Below, piece by piece: positions 1 through 10,942 of a stretch of 64,000 nucleotides of DNA; position 1 is the first letter of the stretch; every line of letters starts with the position of its first letter. Below the pieces are notes generated by a model. It saw only the letters and a program-made list of their open reading frames with translations, did no database searches and was not told where the DNA came from. The position numbers and the translations under genes are program-made. Where the stretch lies: the NCBI RefSeq assembly GCF_000292915.1, contig NC_018513.1, positions 2,852,001-2,916,000 of the forward strand, in the 5' to 3' direction. This DNA is from Burkholderia cepacia GG4 (GTDB taxonomy: Bacteria > Pseudomonadota > Gammaproteobacteria > Burkholderiales > Burkholderiaceae).

Positions 1-261
1 GCGCTGATGAGCGAGCCGCAGTTGCTGATCCTCGACGAGCCGACCGAGGGCATCCAGCCGTCGATCATCCAGGACATCGGCCGCACGCTGCGCCAGCTCG
101 TCGACGAGTCGAAGATGACCGTGCTGCTCGTCGAGCAGTATTACGATTTCGCGCGCTCGATCGCGGACCATTACTGGGTGATGAGCCGTGGCGAGGTCAT
201 TGCGGGCGGCGATGCACGGGACATGGAGACGAACGGCGTGCGCGAGCTGATCGCGGTGTAG
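1..261 (+). CDS. urtE: Urea ABC transporter ATP-binding protein UrtE, C-terminal part
   Basis: The reading frame is open from base 1 and ends at the TAG at 259-261, so only the last 86 residues are present. It contains the end of the Walker B region (LLILDEPTEGIQPSII) and the H-loop area of a branched-chain amino acid type (LivF-like) ABC ATPase. LivF-like proteins next to urease genes are normally UrtE, the second ATPase of the high-affinity urea importer UrtABCDE. The E-G-I-Q-P signature after the Walker B aspartate is typical of the LivF/UrtE branch. The position directly upstream of ureD supports urea as the substrate. The N-terminal Walker A region lies outside the window. Confidence 0.85.
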   Translation, partial: ALMSEPQLLILDEPTEGIQPSIIQDIGRTLRQLVDESKMTVLLVEQYYDFARSIADHYWVMSRGEVIAGGDARDMETNGVRELIAV

Positions 262-1323
<1,062 letters not shown>

Positions 1324-1561
1324 GCACACGCAGCACGGCACGCACCATTTCGGCGCAGCGCCGCCGCCCGCGCTGCATGCGATTCACGCAGCGCGCACCA
1401 CGACCGTGCATCGCCCCGCGCTCCGCCGGCATGGCACGCCCCTTGCTGCTTACATAGCGAATACACGACGCACCGAAATCGGCGCGGTGCTACGATGAAG
1501 CGCGCCTCCGCCGCAACCCTGCGCATCGATAACAATTACGTTTTCCTGAACGATTGCCTTC

Positions 1562-1864
1562 ATGAAACTGACTCCCCGAGAAAAGGACAAGCTGCTGATC
1601 TTCACGGCGGCGCTGCTGGCCGAGCGCCGTCGCGCGCGCGGCCTGAAGCTCAACTATCCGGAAGCGGTCGCGTTCATCACCGCCGCGCTGATGGAAGCCG
1701 CACGCGACGGCCGCACTGTCGCCGAGGTGATGCACTACGGCACGACGCTGCTCACGCGCGACGACGTGATGGAAGGCGTGCCGGAGATGATCCCCGACAT
1801 CCAGGTCGAGGCGACCTTCCCCGACGGTACCAAGCTCGTCACCGTCCACCACCCGATTCCGTGA
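1562..1864 (+). CDS. ureA: Urease subunit gamma
   Basis: The 100-residue product is the smallest structural subunit of urease, which hydrolyses urea to ammonia and carbamate. It has the family start [20 protein letters not shown] and the [10 protein letters not shown] block, and ends in VTVHHPIP as UreA proteins usually do. The length is exactly typical. It is followed 13 bases later by ureB. The upstream 238-base gap after ureD leaves room for a separate promoter, but I see no convincing -35/-10 pair. The ribosome binding site before the ATG is weak. Confidence 0.96.
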   Translation: MKLTPREKDKLLIFTAALLAERRRARGLKLNYPEAVAFITAALMEAARDGRTVAEVMHYGTTLLTRDDVMEGVPEMIPDIQVEATFPDGTKLVTVHHPIP

Positions 1865-1877
1865 CCGAGGTACGCGC

Positions 1878-2183
1878 ATGATCCCCGGCGAAATCCTCAC
1901 CGACGACGGCGAGCACGAACTGAACGCGGGCCGCGCGACGCTGACGCTCGTCGTCGCGAACACCGGCGACCGCCCGGTGCAGGTCGGCTCGCATTACCAC
2001 TTCTTCGAAGTCAACGACGCGCTGTCGTTCGACCGCGCGACCGCGCGCGGCTTCCGGCTCAACATCGCGGCGGGCACGGCCGTGCGCTTCGAACCGGGCC
2101 AGACCCGCACCGTCGAGCTCGTCGCGCTGGCCGGCGAGCGCGCCGTCTACGGTTTTCAGGGCAAGGTGATGGGGCCGCTGTAA
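1878..2183 (+). CDS. ureB: Urease subunit beta
   Basis: The 101-residue product is the second structural subunit of the trimeric urease core. It starts with [19 protein letters not shown], a very conserved UreB opening, and contains the [11 protein letters not shown] block. Length is as expected for an independent beta subunit, so beta and gamma are not fused here as they are in Helicobacter. It lies 13 bases after ureA and 28 bases before ureC. Confidence 0.96.
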   Translation: MIPGEILTDDGEHELNAGRATLTLVVANTGDRPVQVGSHYHFFEVNDALSFDRATARGFRLNIAAGTAVRFEPGQTRTVELVALAGERAVYGFQGKVMGPL

Positions 2184-2211
2184 GCCGCGCCCCGCTCTTC
2201 AGGAACAGCAC

Positions 2212-3918
2212 ATGACACTACGCTTGAGCCGCCGCGCGTACGCGGAAATGTTCGGGCCGACGACGGGCGACCGCGTGCGGCTCGCCGATACCGAACTGCT
2301 GATCGAGATCGAACGCGACTTCACGACCTATGGCGAGGAAGTGAAATTCGGCGGCGGGAAAGTGATCCGCGACGGGATGGGCCAGTCGCAGCGCGTCGCC
2401 GCCGACGTGCCCGACACGATCATCACGAACGCGGTGATCCTCGATCACTGGGGTATCGTGAAGGCCGACATCGCGATCAAGCACGGCCGCATCGCCGCGA
2501 TCGGCAAGGCCGGCAATCCCGACATCCAGCCCGGCGTCACGATCGCGATCGGCGCCGCGACCGAGGTGATCGCCGGCGAAGGGCTGATCGTCACCGCGGG
2601 CGGCATCGACACGCACATCCACTTCATCAGCCCGCAGCAGATCGACGAGGCGCTCGCGTCCGGCGTCACGACGATGCTCGGCGGCGGCACGGGGCCGGCC
2701 ACCGGCACCAACGCGACGACCTGCACGCCGGGCCCGTGGCACATGGAGCGGATGCTGCAGGCGGCCGACGGCTGGCCGATCAACCTCGGCTTCCTCGGCA
2801 AGGGCAACGCGAGCCTGCCGCAGCCGCTCGTCGAGCAGATCGCGGCCGGCGCGATCGGCCTGAAGCTGCATGAAGACTGGGGCACGACGCCCGCCGCGAT
2901 CGACAACTGCCTGTCGGTCGCCGACGACACCGACACGCAGGTCGCGATCCACACCGACACGCTGAACGAAGGCGGCTTCGTCGAATCGACGGTCGCCGCG
3001 TTCAAGGGCCGCACGATCCACACGTACCACACCGAAGGCGCGGGCGGCGGCCATGCGCCCGACATCCTGAAGGTGTGCGGCGAAGCGAACGTGCTGCCGT
3101 CGTCGACCAACCCGACGCGCCCGTACACGATCAACACGCTAGACGAGCATCTCGACATGCTGATGGTGTGCCACCACCTCGATCCGTCGATCGCCGAGGA
3201 TCTCGCGTTCGCCGAATCGCGGATCCGCCGCGAGACGATCGCGGCCGAGGACATCCTGCACGATCTCGGTGCGCTGTCGATGCTGTCGTCCGATTCGCAG
3301 GCGATGGGCCGCGTCGGCGAAGTGATCATCCGCACCTGGCAGACCGCGCACAAGATGAAGGTGCAGCGCGGCGCGCTGCCCGAAGACGGCGCGCGCAACG
3401 ACAACTTCCGCGCGAAGCGCTACGTCGCGAAGTACACGATCAACCCGGCGATCACGCACGGCATCGCGCACGAAGTCGGTTCGATCGAACCCGGCAAGTG
3501 GGCCGACCTCGTGCTGTGGGAGCCCGCGTTCTTCGGGATCAAGCCGTCGATGATCCTGAAGGGCGGGATGATCGCCATGGCGCAGATGGGCGACCCGAAC
3601 GCATCGATCCCGACGCCGCAGCCGGTCCACTACCGCGAGATGTTCGCCACGCGCGGCGGCGCGCTCGCGCGCACGTCGCTGACCTTCGTGTCGCAGATGG
3701 CCGCCGATGCGGGCATCGCGGAACGCTACGGCCTCGCGAAGCGGATCGTGCCGGTGCGCAACTGCCGCAACGTGACGAAGGCCGACATGATCCACAACGC
3801 GTGGCGCCCGTCGATCAGCGTCGATCCCGAAACCTACGACGTGATCGCCGACGGCCAGCTGCTCACCTGCGAGCCGGCCACGGTGCTGCCGATGGCGCAG
3901 CGCTATTTCCTGTTCTGA
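2212..3918 (+). CDS. ureC: Urease subunit alpha (catalytic, nickel enzyme)
   Basis: The 568-residue product is the catalytic urease subunit holding two nickel ions. The first metal pair is visible as H135 and H137 in GGIDTHIHF. The lysine that becomes carbamylated and bridges the nickels is K218 in GLKLHEDWG. The mobile flap motif MVCHHLD near residue 320 carries the active-site Cys-His pair. The length matches the family, so the enzyme looks intact. A good Shine-Dalgarno (AGGAA) lies before the ATG at 2212. The accessory genes ureE, ureF and ureG follow directly, as expected for nickel insertion. Confidence 0.97.
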   Translation: MTLRLSRRAYAEMFGPTTGDRVRLADTELLIEIERDFTTYGEEVKFGGGKVIRDGMGQSQRVAADVPDTIITNAVILDHWGIVKADIAIKHGRIAAIGKAGNPDIQPGVTIAIGAATEVIAGEGLIVTAGGIDTHIHFISPQQIDEALASGVTTMLGGGTGPATGTNATTCTPGPWHMERMLQAADGWPINLGFLGKGNASLPQPLVEQIAAGAIGLKLHEDWGTTPAAIDNCLSVADDTDTQVAIHTDTLNEGGFVESTVAAFKGRTIHTYHTEGAGGGHAPDILKVCGEANVLPSSTNPTRPYTINTLDEHLDMLMVCHHLDPSIAEDLAFAESRIRRETIAAEDILHDLGALSMLSSDSQAMGRVGEVIIRTWQTAHKMKVQRGALPEDGARNDNFRAKRYVAKYTINPAITHGIAHEVGSIEPGKWADLVLWEPAFFGIKPSMILKGGMIAMAQMGDPNASIPTPQPVHYREMFATRGGALARTSLTFVSQMAADAGIAERYGLAKRIVPVRNCRNVTKADMIHNAWRPSISVDPETYDVIADGQLLTCEPATVLPMAQRYFLF

Positions 3919-3935
3919 TTTCCGGTTTTCGTCCC

Positions 3936-4544
3936 ATGCGCACCATCGACAAACGCATTGCCCCGAACGTGAAACTCGCCGCGTCGCTCGTCGCGCGCGC
4001 GCCGACACTCACGCTCGCCTATGACGCCCGCTGCAAGAGCCGCCTCGCGGCGACGCTCGATACCGGCGAGGACGTCGCGGTCCTGCTGCCGCGTGGCACC
4101 GTGCTGCACGACGGCGACGTGCTGGTCGCCGACGACGGCGCGCTCGTGCGCGTCGCCGCGGCGGCCGAGACCGTGCTGCGCGTACGCGCGGCCGACCCGC
4201 TCACGCTGATGCGCGCCGCGTATCACCTCGGCAACCGTCACACGCCGGTCGAGATCGGCGACGGCTACCTGAAGCTCGAAGCCGATCCGGTGCTCGCGGA
4301 CATGCTGCGCCGGCTCGGCACGCAGGTCGAGGAGACGAGCGCGCCGTTCCAGCCGGAAGCCGGTGCGTACGGCGGCGGCCACAAGCACGGGCATGACGCG
4401 ACGTTCGCCGAAGACTATGCGCTCGCGCAGCAGGTATTCGGCGAGCATCACGGCCACTCGCACTCGCAAGATCACGATCACGATCACGATCATCAACATG
4501 GTCCGGGCTGCACGCACGGCCATCACGACCATGACCACCACTGA
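3936..4544 (+). CDS. ureE: Urease accessory nickel metallochaperone UreE
   Basis: The 202-residue product delivers nickel to the urease assembly complex. The start at 3936 ([13 protein letters not shown]) follows ureC by 17 bases; the same frame is open much further upstream inside ureC, but that part has no UreE similarity. The family core is present, with the [13 protein letters not shown] block that carries the dimer-interface nickel histidine. The C-terminus is an unusually rich metal-binding tail, with alternating HD/DH pairs and several HGH groups from about residue 145 to the end. Tails of this type store several nickel ions. The last 14 bases overlap ureF, suggesting translational coupling. 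Confidence 0.95.
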   Translation: MRTIDKRIAPNVKLAASLVARAPTLTLAYDARCKSRLAATLDTGEDVAVLLPRGTVLHDGDVLVADDGALVRVAAAAETVLRVRAADPLTLMRAAYHLGNRHTPVEIGDGYLKLEADPVLADMLRRLGTQVEETSAPFQPEAGAYGGGHKHGHDATFAEDYALAQQVFGEHHGHSHSQDHDHDHDHQHGPGCTHGHHDHDHH

Positions 4545-5211
4545 ACTCGTCGCGCTGCTGCATCTCGCGTCGCCCGCGCTGCCGATCGGTGCGTTCAGCT
4601 ATTCGCAGGGACTCGAAGCCGCGCTCGACGCGAACCTGATCCGCGACGCCGAAACCGCGCGCGACTGGATCGCGAGCGGGCTGACCGACGTGCTCGCGCA
4701 CGGCGAGCTGCCGTTCCTCGCGCACCAGATCGCGCGCTGGCACGCACACGACACCGACGCGCTGGCGCGCGAGAACGCGTGGTTCCTCGCGAGCCGCGAA
4801 GCGGCGGAGCTGCGCCGCGAGACCGAACAGATGGGCTGGTCGCTCGCACAACTCTGCACCTCGCTCGAATGGGGCGATGCCGCGCGCCGCGCGACGCTCG
4901 CGTCGCTGTCGCCGATCGCGCTGCCGACCGCGTTCGCGTACGCGGCGGCCGCGCACGACGCCAGCGCCGATGCGACGCTCGCCGCGTACGCATTCGGCTG
5001 GGTCGAGAACCAGACGTCGGCCGCGCTGAAGGCCGTGCCGCTCGGCCAGCTCGCCGGGCAGCGCATCATCGTCGCGCTGCGCGGCGCGATCGACGCGGCC
5101 GTGCGCCGCGCGCTCGCGACGCCGCCCGACGCCATCAACACGTTCGCGCCGCAGCTCGGCATCCTGTCCGCGCGGCATGAAACCCAGTATTCGCGGTTGT
5201 TCCGCTCCTGA
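4531..5211 (+). CDS. ureF: Urease accessory protein UreF
   Basis: The 226-residue product is an assembly factor that bridges UreD and UreG and controls GTPase-driven nickel insertion. The family start [20 protein letters not shown] and the following [11 protein letters not shown] block are clear. I chose the ATG at 4531 because upstream sequence in this frame lies within ureE and has no UreF similarity. The start lies inside the last codons of ureE, a 14-base overlap that implies coupled translation. ureG follows 14 bases after the stop. Confidence 0.94.
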   Translation: MTTTELVALLHLASPALPIGAFSYSQGLEAALDANLIRDAETARDWIASGLTDVLAHGELPFLAHQIARWHAHDTDALARENAWFLASREAAELRRETEQMGWSLAQLCTSLEWGDAARRATLASLSPIALPTAFAYAAAAHDASADATLAAYAFGWVENQTSAALKAVPLGQLAGQRIIVALRGAIDAAVRRALATPPDAINTFAPQLGILSARHETQYSRLFRS

Positions 5212-5225
5212 ACCCGACCCACACC

Positions 5226-5873
5226 ATGAACGCACCCGCTCCCTCCTCCGCCCGCCGCACGAAGAAACTGCCGCCGCTGCGCGTCGGCATCGGCGGCCCG
5301 GTCGGCTCCGGCAAGACCACGCTGCTCGAAATGCTGTGCAAGGCGATGCGCGAGCACTACGACCTCGTCGCGATCACCAACGACATCTATACGAAGGAAG
5401 ACCAGCGCCTGCTGACCGTCGCGGGCGCACTGCCCGAGGAACGCATCATGGGCGTCGAGACGGGCGGCTGCCCGCACACCGCGATCCGCGAGGATGCGTC
5501 GATCAATCTGGAGGCCGTCGACCGGATGCTGTCGCGCTTTCCCGACGCCGACATCGTGTTCATCGAATCGGGCGGCGACAATCTGGCGGCGACGTTCAGC
5601 CCCGAACTGTCGGACCTGACGATCTACGTGATCGACGTCGCCGGCGGCGAGAAGATTCCGCGCAAGGGCGGCCCCGGCATCACGAAGTCCGACCTGCTCG
5701 TGATCAACAAGACGGATCTCGCGCCGCTCGTCGGCGCGAACCTCGACGTGATGGCCGCCGACACGCGGAAGATGCGCGGCGAGCGGCCTTACGTGATGAC
5801 GAACCTGAAGGCGCTCGAAGGCGTCGCGGACGTCGTCGCGTTCATCGAAAAGAAGGGCTTGCTGACGATCTGA
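5226..5873 (+). CDS. ureG: Urease accessory GTPase UreG
   Basis: The 215-residue product is a SIMIBI-class GTPase that powers nickel transfer into urease. The P-loop is [15 protein letters not shown] near residue 20, the metal-site motif CPH is present in [12 protein letters not shown], and the guanine-specificity motif is NKTD in [11 protein letters not shown]. Length is typical. It is the last gene of the urease operon. The next gene, waaA, is convergent, and GC-rich hairpins lie between them. Confidence 0.96.
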   Translation: MNAPAPSSARRTKKLPPLRVGIGGPVGSGKTTLLEMLCKAMREHYDLVAITNDIYTKEDQRLLTVAGALPEERIMGVETGGCPHTAIREDASINLEAVDRMLSRFPDADIVFIESGGDNLAATFSPELSDLTIYVIDVAGGEKIPRKGGPGITKSDLLVINKTDLAPLVGANLDVMAADTRKMRGERPYVMTNLKALEGVADVVAFIEKKGLLTI

Positions 5874-5880
5874 GCGGCGC

Positions 5881-5926
5881 GGCGGCACGCTGCCGCCACG
5901 CCTGCCCGAGGCGGCATTGCGCCGCC
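5881..5926. terminator. Two GC-rich hairpins between convergent ureG and waaA
   Basis: A perfect 7-bp stem (GGCGGCA, loop CGC, TGCCGCC) lies at 5881-5897. A second stem (GGCGGC, loop ATTGC, GCCGCC) lies at 5910-5926. They fill the 56-base gap between two converging genes. Neither has a T-run, so intrinsic termination is only a possibility. Confidence 0.35.
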
Positions 5927-5929
5927 CGC

Positions 5930-7279
5930 TCAGTCGTCGGATGGGTCCTGCATCGCGCGTTCGCCGCGCTCGACCGGCGGCAGCAGCGCCGCGAGCACGT
6001 CGACCGAACGCGCGGTCGCGCCGCGATGGCGCGACGCGAATGCCGCGCCGGCCGCGCCCATCGCGATGCGGCGCGCGTTGTCGGCGAACAGCGCGTCGAG
6101 CACGTGCGCGAGATCGAGCGGATCCGCGACTTGCATCGCCGCGCCGGCCGCGACCGCATCGACGGTCGCCTGCGTGAAGTTGAACACGTGCGGGCCGATC
6201 AGCACCGGCACACCGACCGCGCACGCCTCGATCAGGTTCTGCCCGCCGAGCGGCAGCAGGCTGCCGCCGATGAACGCGACGTCGCTGGCCGCGTAGTACG
6301 CGCCGAGCTCACCCATCGAATCGCCTAGCAGCACCGTCACGTCGCGAGCCAGCGGTTCTGCCGCCGCGGGCCGGCCGGCCGCAAGCGCCGCGGCATCCGC
6401 GCCCCACACCGAGCGCCGCACGCACTTGAATCCGTTGCGGCCGACGAGCGCCTCGACTTCGGCGAAACGCTGCGGATGTCGCGGCACGAGGATCAGCAGC
6501 GCGCCGGGCGTGCGCAGCGCGGCGAACGCCTGCAGCACCAGCGCCTCCTCGTTCTCGCGCGTGCTGGCGGCGACCCACACCGGCCGCGTGCCGATCGCGT
6601 CGCGCCAGGCGTGGCCGCGCGCCGCCAGTTCCGGCGGCGTCGTCATGTCGAATTTCAGGTTGCCGAGCACCGTCACGTTGCGCGCGCCGAGCGACGTCAG
6701 CCGCTCCGCATCGGCCGGGCTCTGCGCGAGCACGCGCGAGAAACCGCCGAACACGTCGCGAGCCGCCGCGCCGAACTTCGCCGCACGTCGATGCGAGCGC
6801 GCGGACATCCGCGCATTGGTCAGCACCAGCGGCACGTCCGCGCGGCGGCATTCGTCGATCAGCGTCGGCCACACCTCGGTTTCCATCACGAGGCCGAGCG
6901 TCGGCCGCCATGCGTGCAGGAAGCGCCGCACCGCGCCCGGCATGTCGTACGGCAGGTAGCAGCGCAGCACGCGATCGCCGAAGATCTGCTCGCCGGTCGC
7001 GCGCCCGCTCGGCGTCATGTGCGTGAGCAGGATGCGCGCGTCGGGGCGCGCGCGCATCAGCGCGTCGATCAGCGGCTGGGCGGCGCGCGTCTCGCCGACC
7101 GACACCGCGTGCACCCAGATCAGCGGCGCGCGGTCGTCGCGCGAGCGCCCGGCGACGTAGCCGAAGCGTTCGCCGATATGCTCGCGATAGCCGCGCTCCT
7201 TGCGCGAACGCACGAGGAGCCGGATGACGGCGACGGGCGCGACGAGCCACCACAGCGCGCGATAGATCGCCCTCAGCAT
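5930..7279 (-). CDS. waaA: 3-deoxy-D-manno-octulosonic acid (Kdo) transferase WaaA
   Basis: The 449-residue inner-membrane enzyme transfers Kdo from CMP-Kdo to lipid IV-A, the first step of the LPS inner core. The start MLRAIYRALWWLVAPV is an N-terminal membrane anchor, followed by RKERGYREHIGERFG, a conserved WaaA block. WVHAVSVGETRAAQPLI carries the family's catalytic glutamate. The C-terminal half includes FIGGSLLPLGGQNLIEACAVG, typical of the nucleotide-sugar half of WaaA. Length is slightly above the usual 420-430. It is the last gene of a minus-strand group waaC-kdoO-waaA that builds and modifies the inner core. Confidence 0.93.
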   Translation of the reverse strand: MLRAIYRALWWLVAPVAVIRLLVRSRKERGYREHIGERFGYVAGRSRDDRAPLIWVHAVSVGETRAAQPLIDALMRARPDARILLTHMTPSGRATGEQIFGDRVLRCYLPYDMPGAVRRFLHAWRPTLGLVMETEVWPTLIDECRRADVPLVLTNARMSARSHRRAAKFGAAARDVFGGFSRVLAQSPADAERLTSLGARNVTVLGNLKFDMTTPPELAARGHAWRDAIGTRPVWVAASTRENEEALVLQAFAALRTPGALLILVPRHPQRFAEVEALVGRNGFKCVRRSVWGADAAALAAGRPAAAEPLARDVTVLLGDSMGELGAYYAASDVAFIGGSLLPLGGQNLIEACAVGVPVLIGPHVFNFTQATVDAVAAGAAMQVADPLDLAHVLDALFADNARRIAMGAAGAAFASRHRGATARSVDVLAALLPPVERGERAMQDPSDD

Positions 7280-7313
7280 GAGCCGGCTCCGTTACAGCGG
7301 ATGCGGTGCGCGC

Positions 7314-8198
7314 TCAAACCAGTGCCCTGCCCTGCAGGCGCTCGAGAATCCCGAGCGGCGCGCATTCGCGGCGCACCATCGCATCGACCGGCAGGAAGAA
7401 GGTCTGCTCGAGCATGAACTGGCCGGACATCACAGCGTGCGAAGTCTGGTCAGAGAAACATATCCACACGCTGCCCGGCGGAAACGGCATCGTCTGTTGC
7501 GGGCAGGTCTTCTGGTAGTCGAGATCGGCCTTCATCCCGTCGTGCAGGTTCAGCATCAGGTGGTCGTACGCGCTGCGCGGCGACTTCGTCACGTGCAGCA
7601 GGTTCAGCAGCCACGCCGAGCCCGGCAACTGCGGCCGGATCTTCGGCAGGAAGCGCTTCGCGACGTCCTCGAACGGCTCGCCGACACGCCATACGCGCGG
7701 CTGGCCGGCCGGGTTCACGTTCGTGAACACGCGCAGGATCCGCTCGCCGTAGTTCGGCCGCGACGGGAACGCGTCGACGTGCAGCCGGCTGTCGTCCTTG
7801 CGCCACGACGTCTGGCGCGTCTCGACCTGCATCAGCCGCAGGCTCGTCGGCGCGACGCGCAGCTTGCCGCGGTATTCGGGGAAGAGGCCGTCGACGAGCG
7901 TGCCGGCCTGCTGCTGGAAGCGCGCGACCAGCGCGCGCACGGCCGACTGCGTGACGCTGTCGCCGAGCACGCCGGCAAGCGCGCCGCCGTTAGGCGCGAG
8001 GCTGATGTTCTTGCGTTTCGGATCGGCGAGCGCCGGATCGAGCAGCGCTTCCTCGCCGCCTTCGATCGCGAAGCGCAGGTGCGGGAAATACAGCACCTTG
8101 CCCTCCTCGACCGCGGCCAGCAGTTGCTCGCGCGGCGCCGACAGGTTGTGTCCGCTCCAGTCGGCGGACGGGACTTCGATGATCTGGGATTCGCTCAT
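7314..8198 (-). CDS. kdoO: Kdo 3-hydroxylase KdoO, Fe(II)/2-oxoglutarate dioxygenase
   Basis: The 294-residue product resembles the dioxygenase family first described in Burkholderia ambifaria and Yersinia pestis that hydroxylates the outer Kdo of LPS, giving D-glycero-D-talo-oct-2-ulosonic acid (Ko). The iron-binding HxD motif appears in SRLHVDAFPSRPNYGERI, and a distal histidine fits in SDQTSHAVMSGQF. The downstream R in MVRRE is a candidate for 2-oxoglutarate binding. It sits between waaC and waaA (34 bases before waaA), exactly where an enzyme acting on Kdo would be expected. The name comes from family recognition and context; the sequence alone does not prove the regiochemistry. Confidence 0.85.
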   Translation of the reverse strand: MSESQIIEVPSADWSGHNLSAPREQLLAAVEEGKVLYFPHLRFAIEGGEEALLDPALADPKRKNISLAPNGGALAGVLGDSVTQSAVRALVARFQQQAGTLVDGLFPEYRGKLRVAPTSLRLMQVETRQTSWRKDDSRLHVDAFPSRPNYGERILRVFTNVNPAGQPRVWRVGEPFEDVAKRFLPKIRPQLPGSAWLLNLLHVTKSPRSAYDHLMLNLHDGMKADLDYQKTCPQQTMPFPPGSVWICFSDQTSHAVMSGQFMLEQTFFLPVDAMVRRECAPLGILERLQGRALV

Positions 8199-8250
8199 GA
8201 TCGATTCGCGTGCGTGACAGGCAGGGCGGGCATGACGGGCATGGCCGGCG

Positions 8251-9246
8251 TTACAGCAGGCCGAAGCCCGCGAGCGCCGCCTTCACCTGCCCGATCGTCG
8301 GCGGCTGCCCCGCCGTGCCGAGATTGACGACGTTGGGCGACCAGTAGCCGCCGGTACGCCAGGACGTCGCGAAATTGTACAGTTCGACCGTCGGACGCTT
8401 CAGCGCGGCCGCGATGTGAACCAGACCTGTATCAACCCCGACCGTCGCGGCCGCGCCGTCGATCAGGCCAACCACAGCCGGCAGCGACAGCTTCGGCGGC
8501 ACGATCGCCGCCGCGCCGAACTCCTTCGCGAGCCGCTCGCTGGTCGCGCGCTCCGCATCGTTGCCCCACGGCAGCACGAGCGACGCACCGCGCCGCACGA
8601 GCGCCTGGCCGAGCTCGATCCACGCGGCGTCCGGCCACTGCTTGTCGGCGCGCGACGTCGCATGCACGAACACCACGTACGGCACCGGCAGGTTCAGGCC
8701 GAGCGCGGCCACCGCGAGTGCCGCCGCGCGCGTATCGAGGCCGAAGTCGACCGGATCGGCCGGCGTCGGCGCCGGATCGCCCAGCGCGGCCGCGACGAGC
8801 TGGCGCGAACGCTCGACGACGTGCGTGCGCGGCTCGATCGGCACGCGCGTGCGGTAGAAGAAGCGCACCGGCCATTCGTAGCCCGCGCCGTCGGTGCGGT
8901 TGCCGAGGCCGGTGAGCGGGCCGCGCGCCCAGCTCGCGACCCAGGCGGTCTTGATGAGGCCCTGGCAGTCGATCACGAGATCGTAGCGCTCGGCCGCGAG
9001 GCGCTTGCGGAACGCGCCGATCTCGCGCCACGTCGCGCCCGAGAACGGCTTCTTGCGCCAGCGTCGCAGCGAGAACGGCAGCACGTTGCGCACGCCGTCG
9101 ACGAGCCGCACGAGGTCGACGAAGCTTTCCTCGACGAGCCAGTCGATCTGCGCATCGGGGTGGCGGCGCCGGATATCGGCGATCACCGGCATGTTGTGCA
9201 CGACGTCGCCCAGCGACGACACGCGCACGATCAGGATCTTTTGCAC
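8251..9246 (-). CDS. waaC: LPS heptosyltransferase I WaaC
   Basis: The 331-residue GT9 enzyme adds the first heptose to Kdo2-lipid A using ADP-heptose. The start MQKILIVRVSSLGDVVHNMPV is the classic WaaC opening. DWLVEESFVDLV follows as in other heptosyltransferases I. VGVDTGLVHIAAALKRPTVELY is the nucleotide-sugar binding block near the C-terminus. Length is normal. A strong intrinsic terminator between it and the upstream phosphomannomutase gene suggests that waaC-kdoO-waaA is transcribed from its own promoter in the 175-base gap, although I could not identify that promoter. Confidence 0.94.
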   Translation of the reverse strand: MQKILIVRVSSLGDVVHNMPVIADIRRRHPDAQIDWLVEESFVDLVRLVDGVRNVLPFSLRRWRKKPFSGATWREIGAFRKRLAAERYDLVIDCQGLIKTAWVASWARGPLTGLGNRTDGAGYEWPVRFFYRTRVPIEPRTHVVERSRQLVAAALGDPAPTPADPVDFGLDTRAAALAVAALGLNLPVPYVVFVHATSRADKQWPDAAWIELGQALVRRGASLVLPWGNDAERATSERLAKEFGAAAIVPPKLSLPAVVGLIDGAAATVGVDTGLVHIAAALKRPTVELYNFATSWRTGGYWSPNVVNLGTAGQPPTIGQVKAALAGFGLL

Positions 9247-9322
9247 GCTGAAAAAACGCCGGCGGACGGCCGGCGACAGGCATAAAGACGCGATTTTATC
9301 GCGCCCGGGGCATCACACAGAC

Positions 9323-9359
9323 AAAAAGCGGCCGCACGCCGGTGGCGTGCGCCGCTTTT
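9323..9359 (-). terminator. Intrinsic terminator after the phosphomannomutase gene
   Basis: The arms AAAAGCGGC and GCCGCTTTT (9324-9332 and 9351-9359) pair, and after a single-base bulge the stem continues GCACGCC / GGCGTGC with loop GGT. On the minus strand it ends in a T-run, so it should stop transcription coming from the gene at 9422-10816. The plus-strand copy also ends in four T, so it may act both ways. Confidence 0.8.
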
Positions 9360-9421
9360 CGGGGATGACGCGACGGATCAACCGAGCGTCGCACCGGCGG
9401 CGGCCCGCAGGCCGCCGGGGT

Positions 9422-10816
9422 TCAGAACGGCAGCTTGACGTCCGGCTTCGCGGCCGTCAGCACGCGGCGGAAGTCGTCCTGGATGCGCTTGAGCCCCTCC
9501 TGCGTCTCCGCTTCGAACCGCATCACGACCACCGGCGTCGTGTTCGACGAACGCGCGAGGCCGAAGCCGTCCGGATACTCGACGCGCAGGCCGTCGATCG
9601 TCACGACCTCGTCCGCACCGTCGAATTTCGCTTCCTGCTGCAGCTTCTCGATCAGGCGGAAGTTCTCGCCCTCGTCGAGCCAGAGCTGCAGTTCGGGCGT
9701 GCTCATCGCGTCCGGCAGCCCGTTCAGCAGCGCGCTCGGGTCGGCCGTCTTCGCGAGGATCTCCAGCAGGCGTGCACCCGTGTAGAGGCCGTCGTCGAAG
9801 CCGTACCAGCGATCCTTGAAGAACACGTGGCCGCTCATCTCGCCCGCGAGCGGTGCGCCCGTCTCGCGCAGCTTCGCCTTCACGAGCGAATGGCCCGTCT
9901 TCCACATCAGCGGCTCGCCGCCCTTCGCCTTCACCCACTGCGCGAGATGACGCGTGCACTTCACGTCGTAGATGATCTGCGCGCCCGGGTTGCGCGACAG
10001 CACTTCCTCCGCGAACAGCATCAGCTGGCGGTCCGGGTAGATGATCTGGCCGTCCTTCGTGACGACGCCCAGGCGGTCGCCGTCGCCGTCGAACGCGAAG
10101 CCGAGCTCGGCGTCGGTGTCCTTCAACGCCTGGATCACGTCCTGCAGGTTTTCCGGGTGCGCGGGATCGGGATGGTGGTTCGGGAACGTGCCGTCGATGT
10201 CGGTGAAGCGCTCGACGAGTTCGCAGCCGAGCGCCTTGAACAGGCGCGTCGCGAGCGGGCCTGCGACGCCGTTGCCGGCATCGACGACGAGCTTCAGCGG
10301 GCGCGCGAGCTTCACGTCGCCGACGATGCGCTCGATGTACTGATCGGCGACGTCGAACGTTTCATACGTGCCGCTGCCCGTCTCGAAGCGCTCGTCGACG
10401 ATACGGCGGTACAGCGCCTGGATCTGCTCGCCGTAGATCGCGGCGCCGCGCAGCACCATCTTGAAGCCGTTGTAGTCGGGCGGGTTGTGGCTGCCCGTGA
10501 CGACGATGCACGAATCGACGCGACGCTCGCCGCCCTTCAGCGGGAGCGGCACGCTCGCCGCGAAATAGCCGACCGGCGTGGGCACCATGCCGACGTCGAC
10601 GACGTCGACGCCCGCCGCACGCAGGCCATCGGCGAGTGCGCCGACGAGCTCGGGCCCCGACAGACGGCCGTCACGCGCGACGACGACGGCGTCACCGCCC
10701 TGTGCGCGCACTTCGCTGCCGAATGCCCGGCCGATCCCGCGCGCCGTGTCGGCGTCGAGCGTCTTGCCGACCACGCCGCGAATGTCATATGCCTTGAAGA
10801 TGGATTGGGAGATCAT
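9422..10816 (-). CDS. Phosphomannomutase/phosphoglucomutase (AlgC/ManB type)
   Basis: The 464-residue product interconverts sugar 6-phosphates and 1-phosphates, supplying Man-1-P for GDP-mannose and Glc-1-P for dTDP-rhamnose. The N-terminus SQSIFKAYDIRGVVGKTLD is the AlgC-type opening. The catalytic phosphoserine loop is VVTGSHNPPDYNGFK, the metal-binding loop is FDGDGDRLGVV, and the sugar-specificity loop GEMSGH is present. The start at 10816 was chosen because the upstream extension in frame does not look like the family. It lies next to the glycan loci, so its products can feed manC and rmlA. It could equally be named manB, algC or pgm. Confidence 0.92.
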   Translation of the reverse strand: MISQSIFKAYDIRGVVGKTLDADTARGIGRAFGSEVRAQGGDAVVVARDGRLSGPELVGALADGLRAAGVDVVDVGMVPTPVGYFAASVPLPLKGGERRVDSCIVVTGSHNPPDYNGFKMVLRGAAIYGEQIQALYRRIVDERFETGSGTYETFDVADQYIERIVGDVKLARPLKLVVDAGNGVAGPLATRLFKALGCELVERFTDIDGTFPNHHPDPAHPENLQDVIQALKDTDAELGFAFDGDGDRLGVVTKDGQIIYPDRQLMLFAEEVLSRNPGAQIIYDVKCTRHLAQWVKAKGGEPLMWKTGHSLVKAKLRETGAPLAGEMSGHVFFKDRWYGFDDGLYTGARLLEILAKTADPSALLNGLPDAMSTPELQLWLDEGENFRLIEKLQQEAKFDGADEVVTIDGLRVEYPDGFGLARSSNTTPVVVMRFEAETQEGLKRIQDDFRRVLTAAKPDVKLPF

Positions 10817-10935
10817 CGATTCTCTCTCGGTTGCGTGCATGGAAAATAATCTGGCCGCCTCTCGCGTGTGCCCGGCATCATACATGCGGGGCCTGCGAAC
10901 GAGGAACGGGACGGCTGGCGCGGTGCCGTTCCAAC

Positions 10936-10942
10936 TTATAAT
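10936..10942. promoter_or_regulatory. Possible -10 element in the divergent pgm/ogcX gap
   Basis: The 220-base gap between two divergent genes contains TTATAATC. It reads as a perfect TATAAT on the plus strand (10937-10942) and as TATAAG on the minus strand. No recognisable -35 lies at the right distance in either direction, so this is a weak candidate only. Confidence 0.25.

Noticed and set aside
3075..4544. A 489-codon frame ending as UreE
   Set aside because: The first 287 codons lie inside ureC in a shifted frame and are Arg/Ala-rich noise. UreE starts at 3936.
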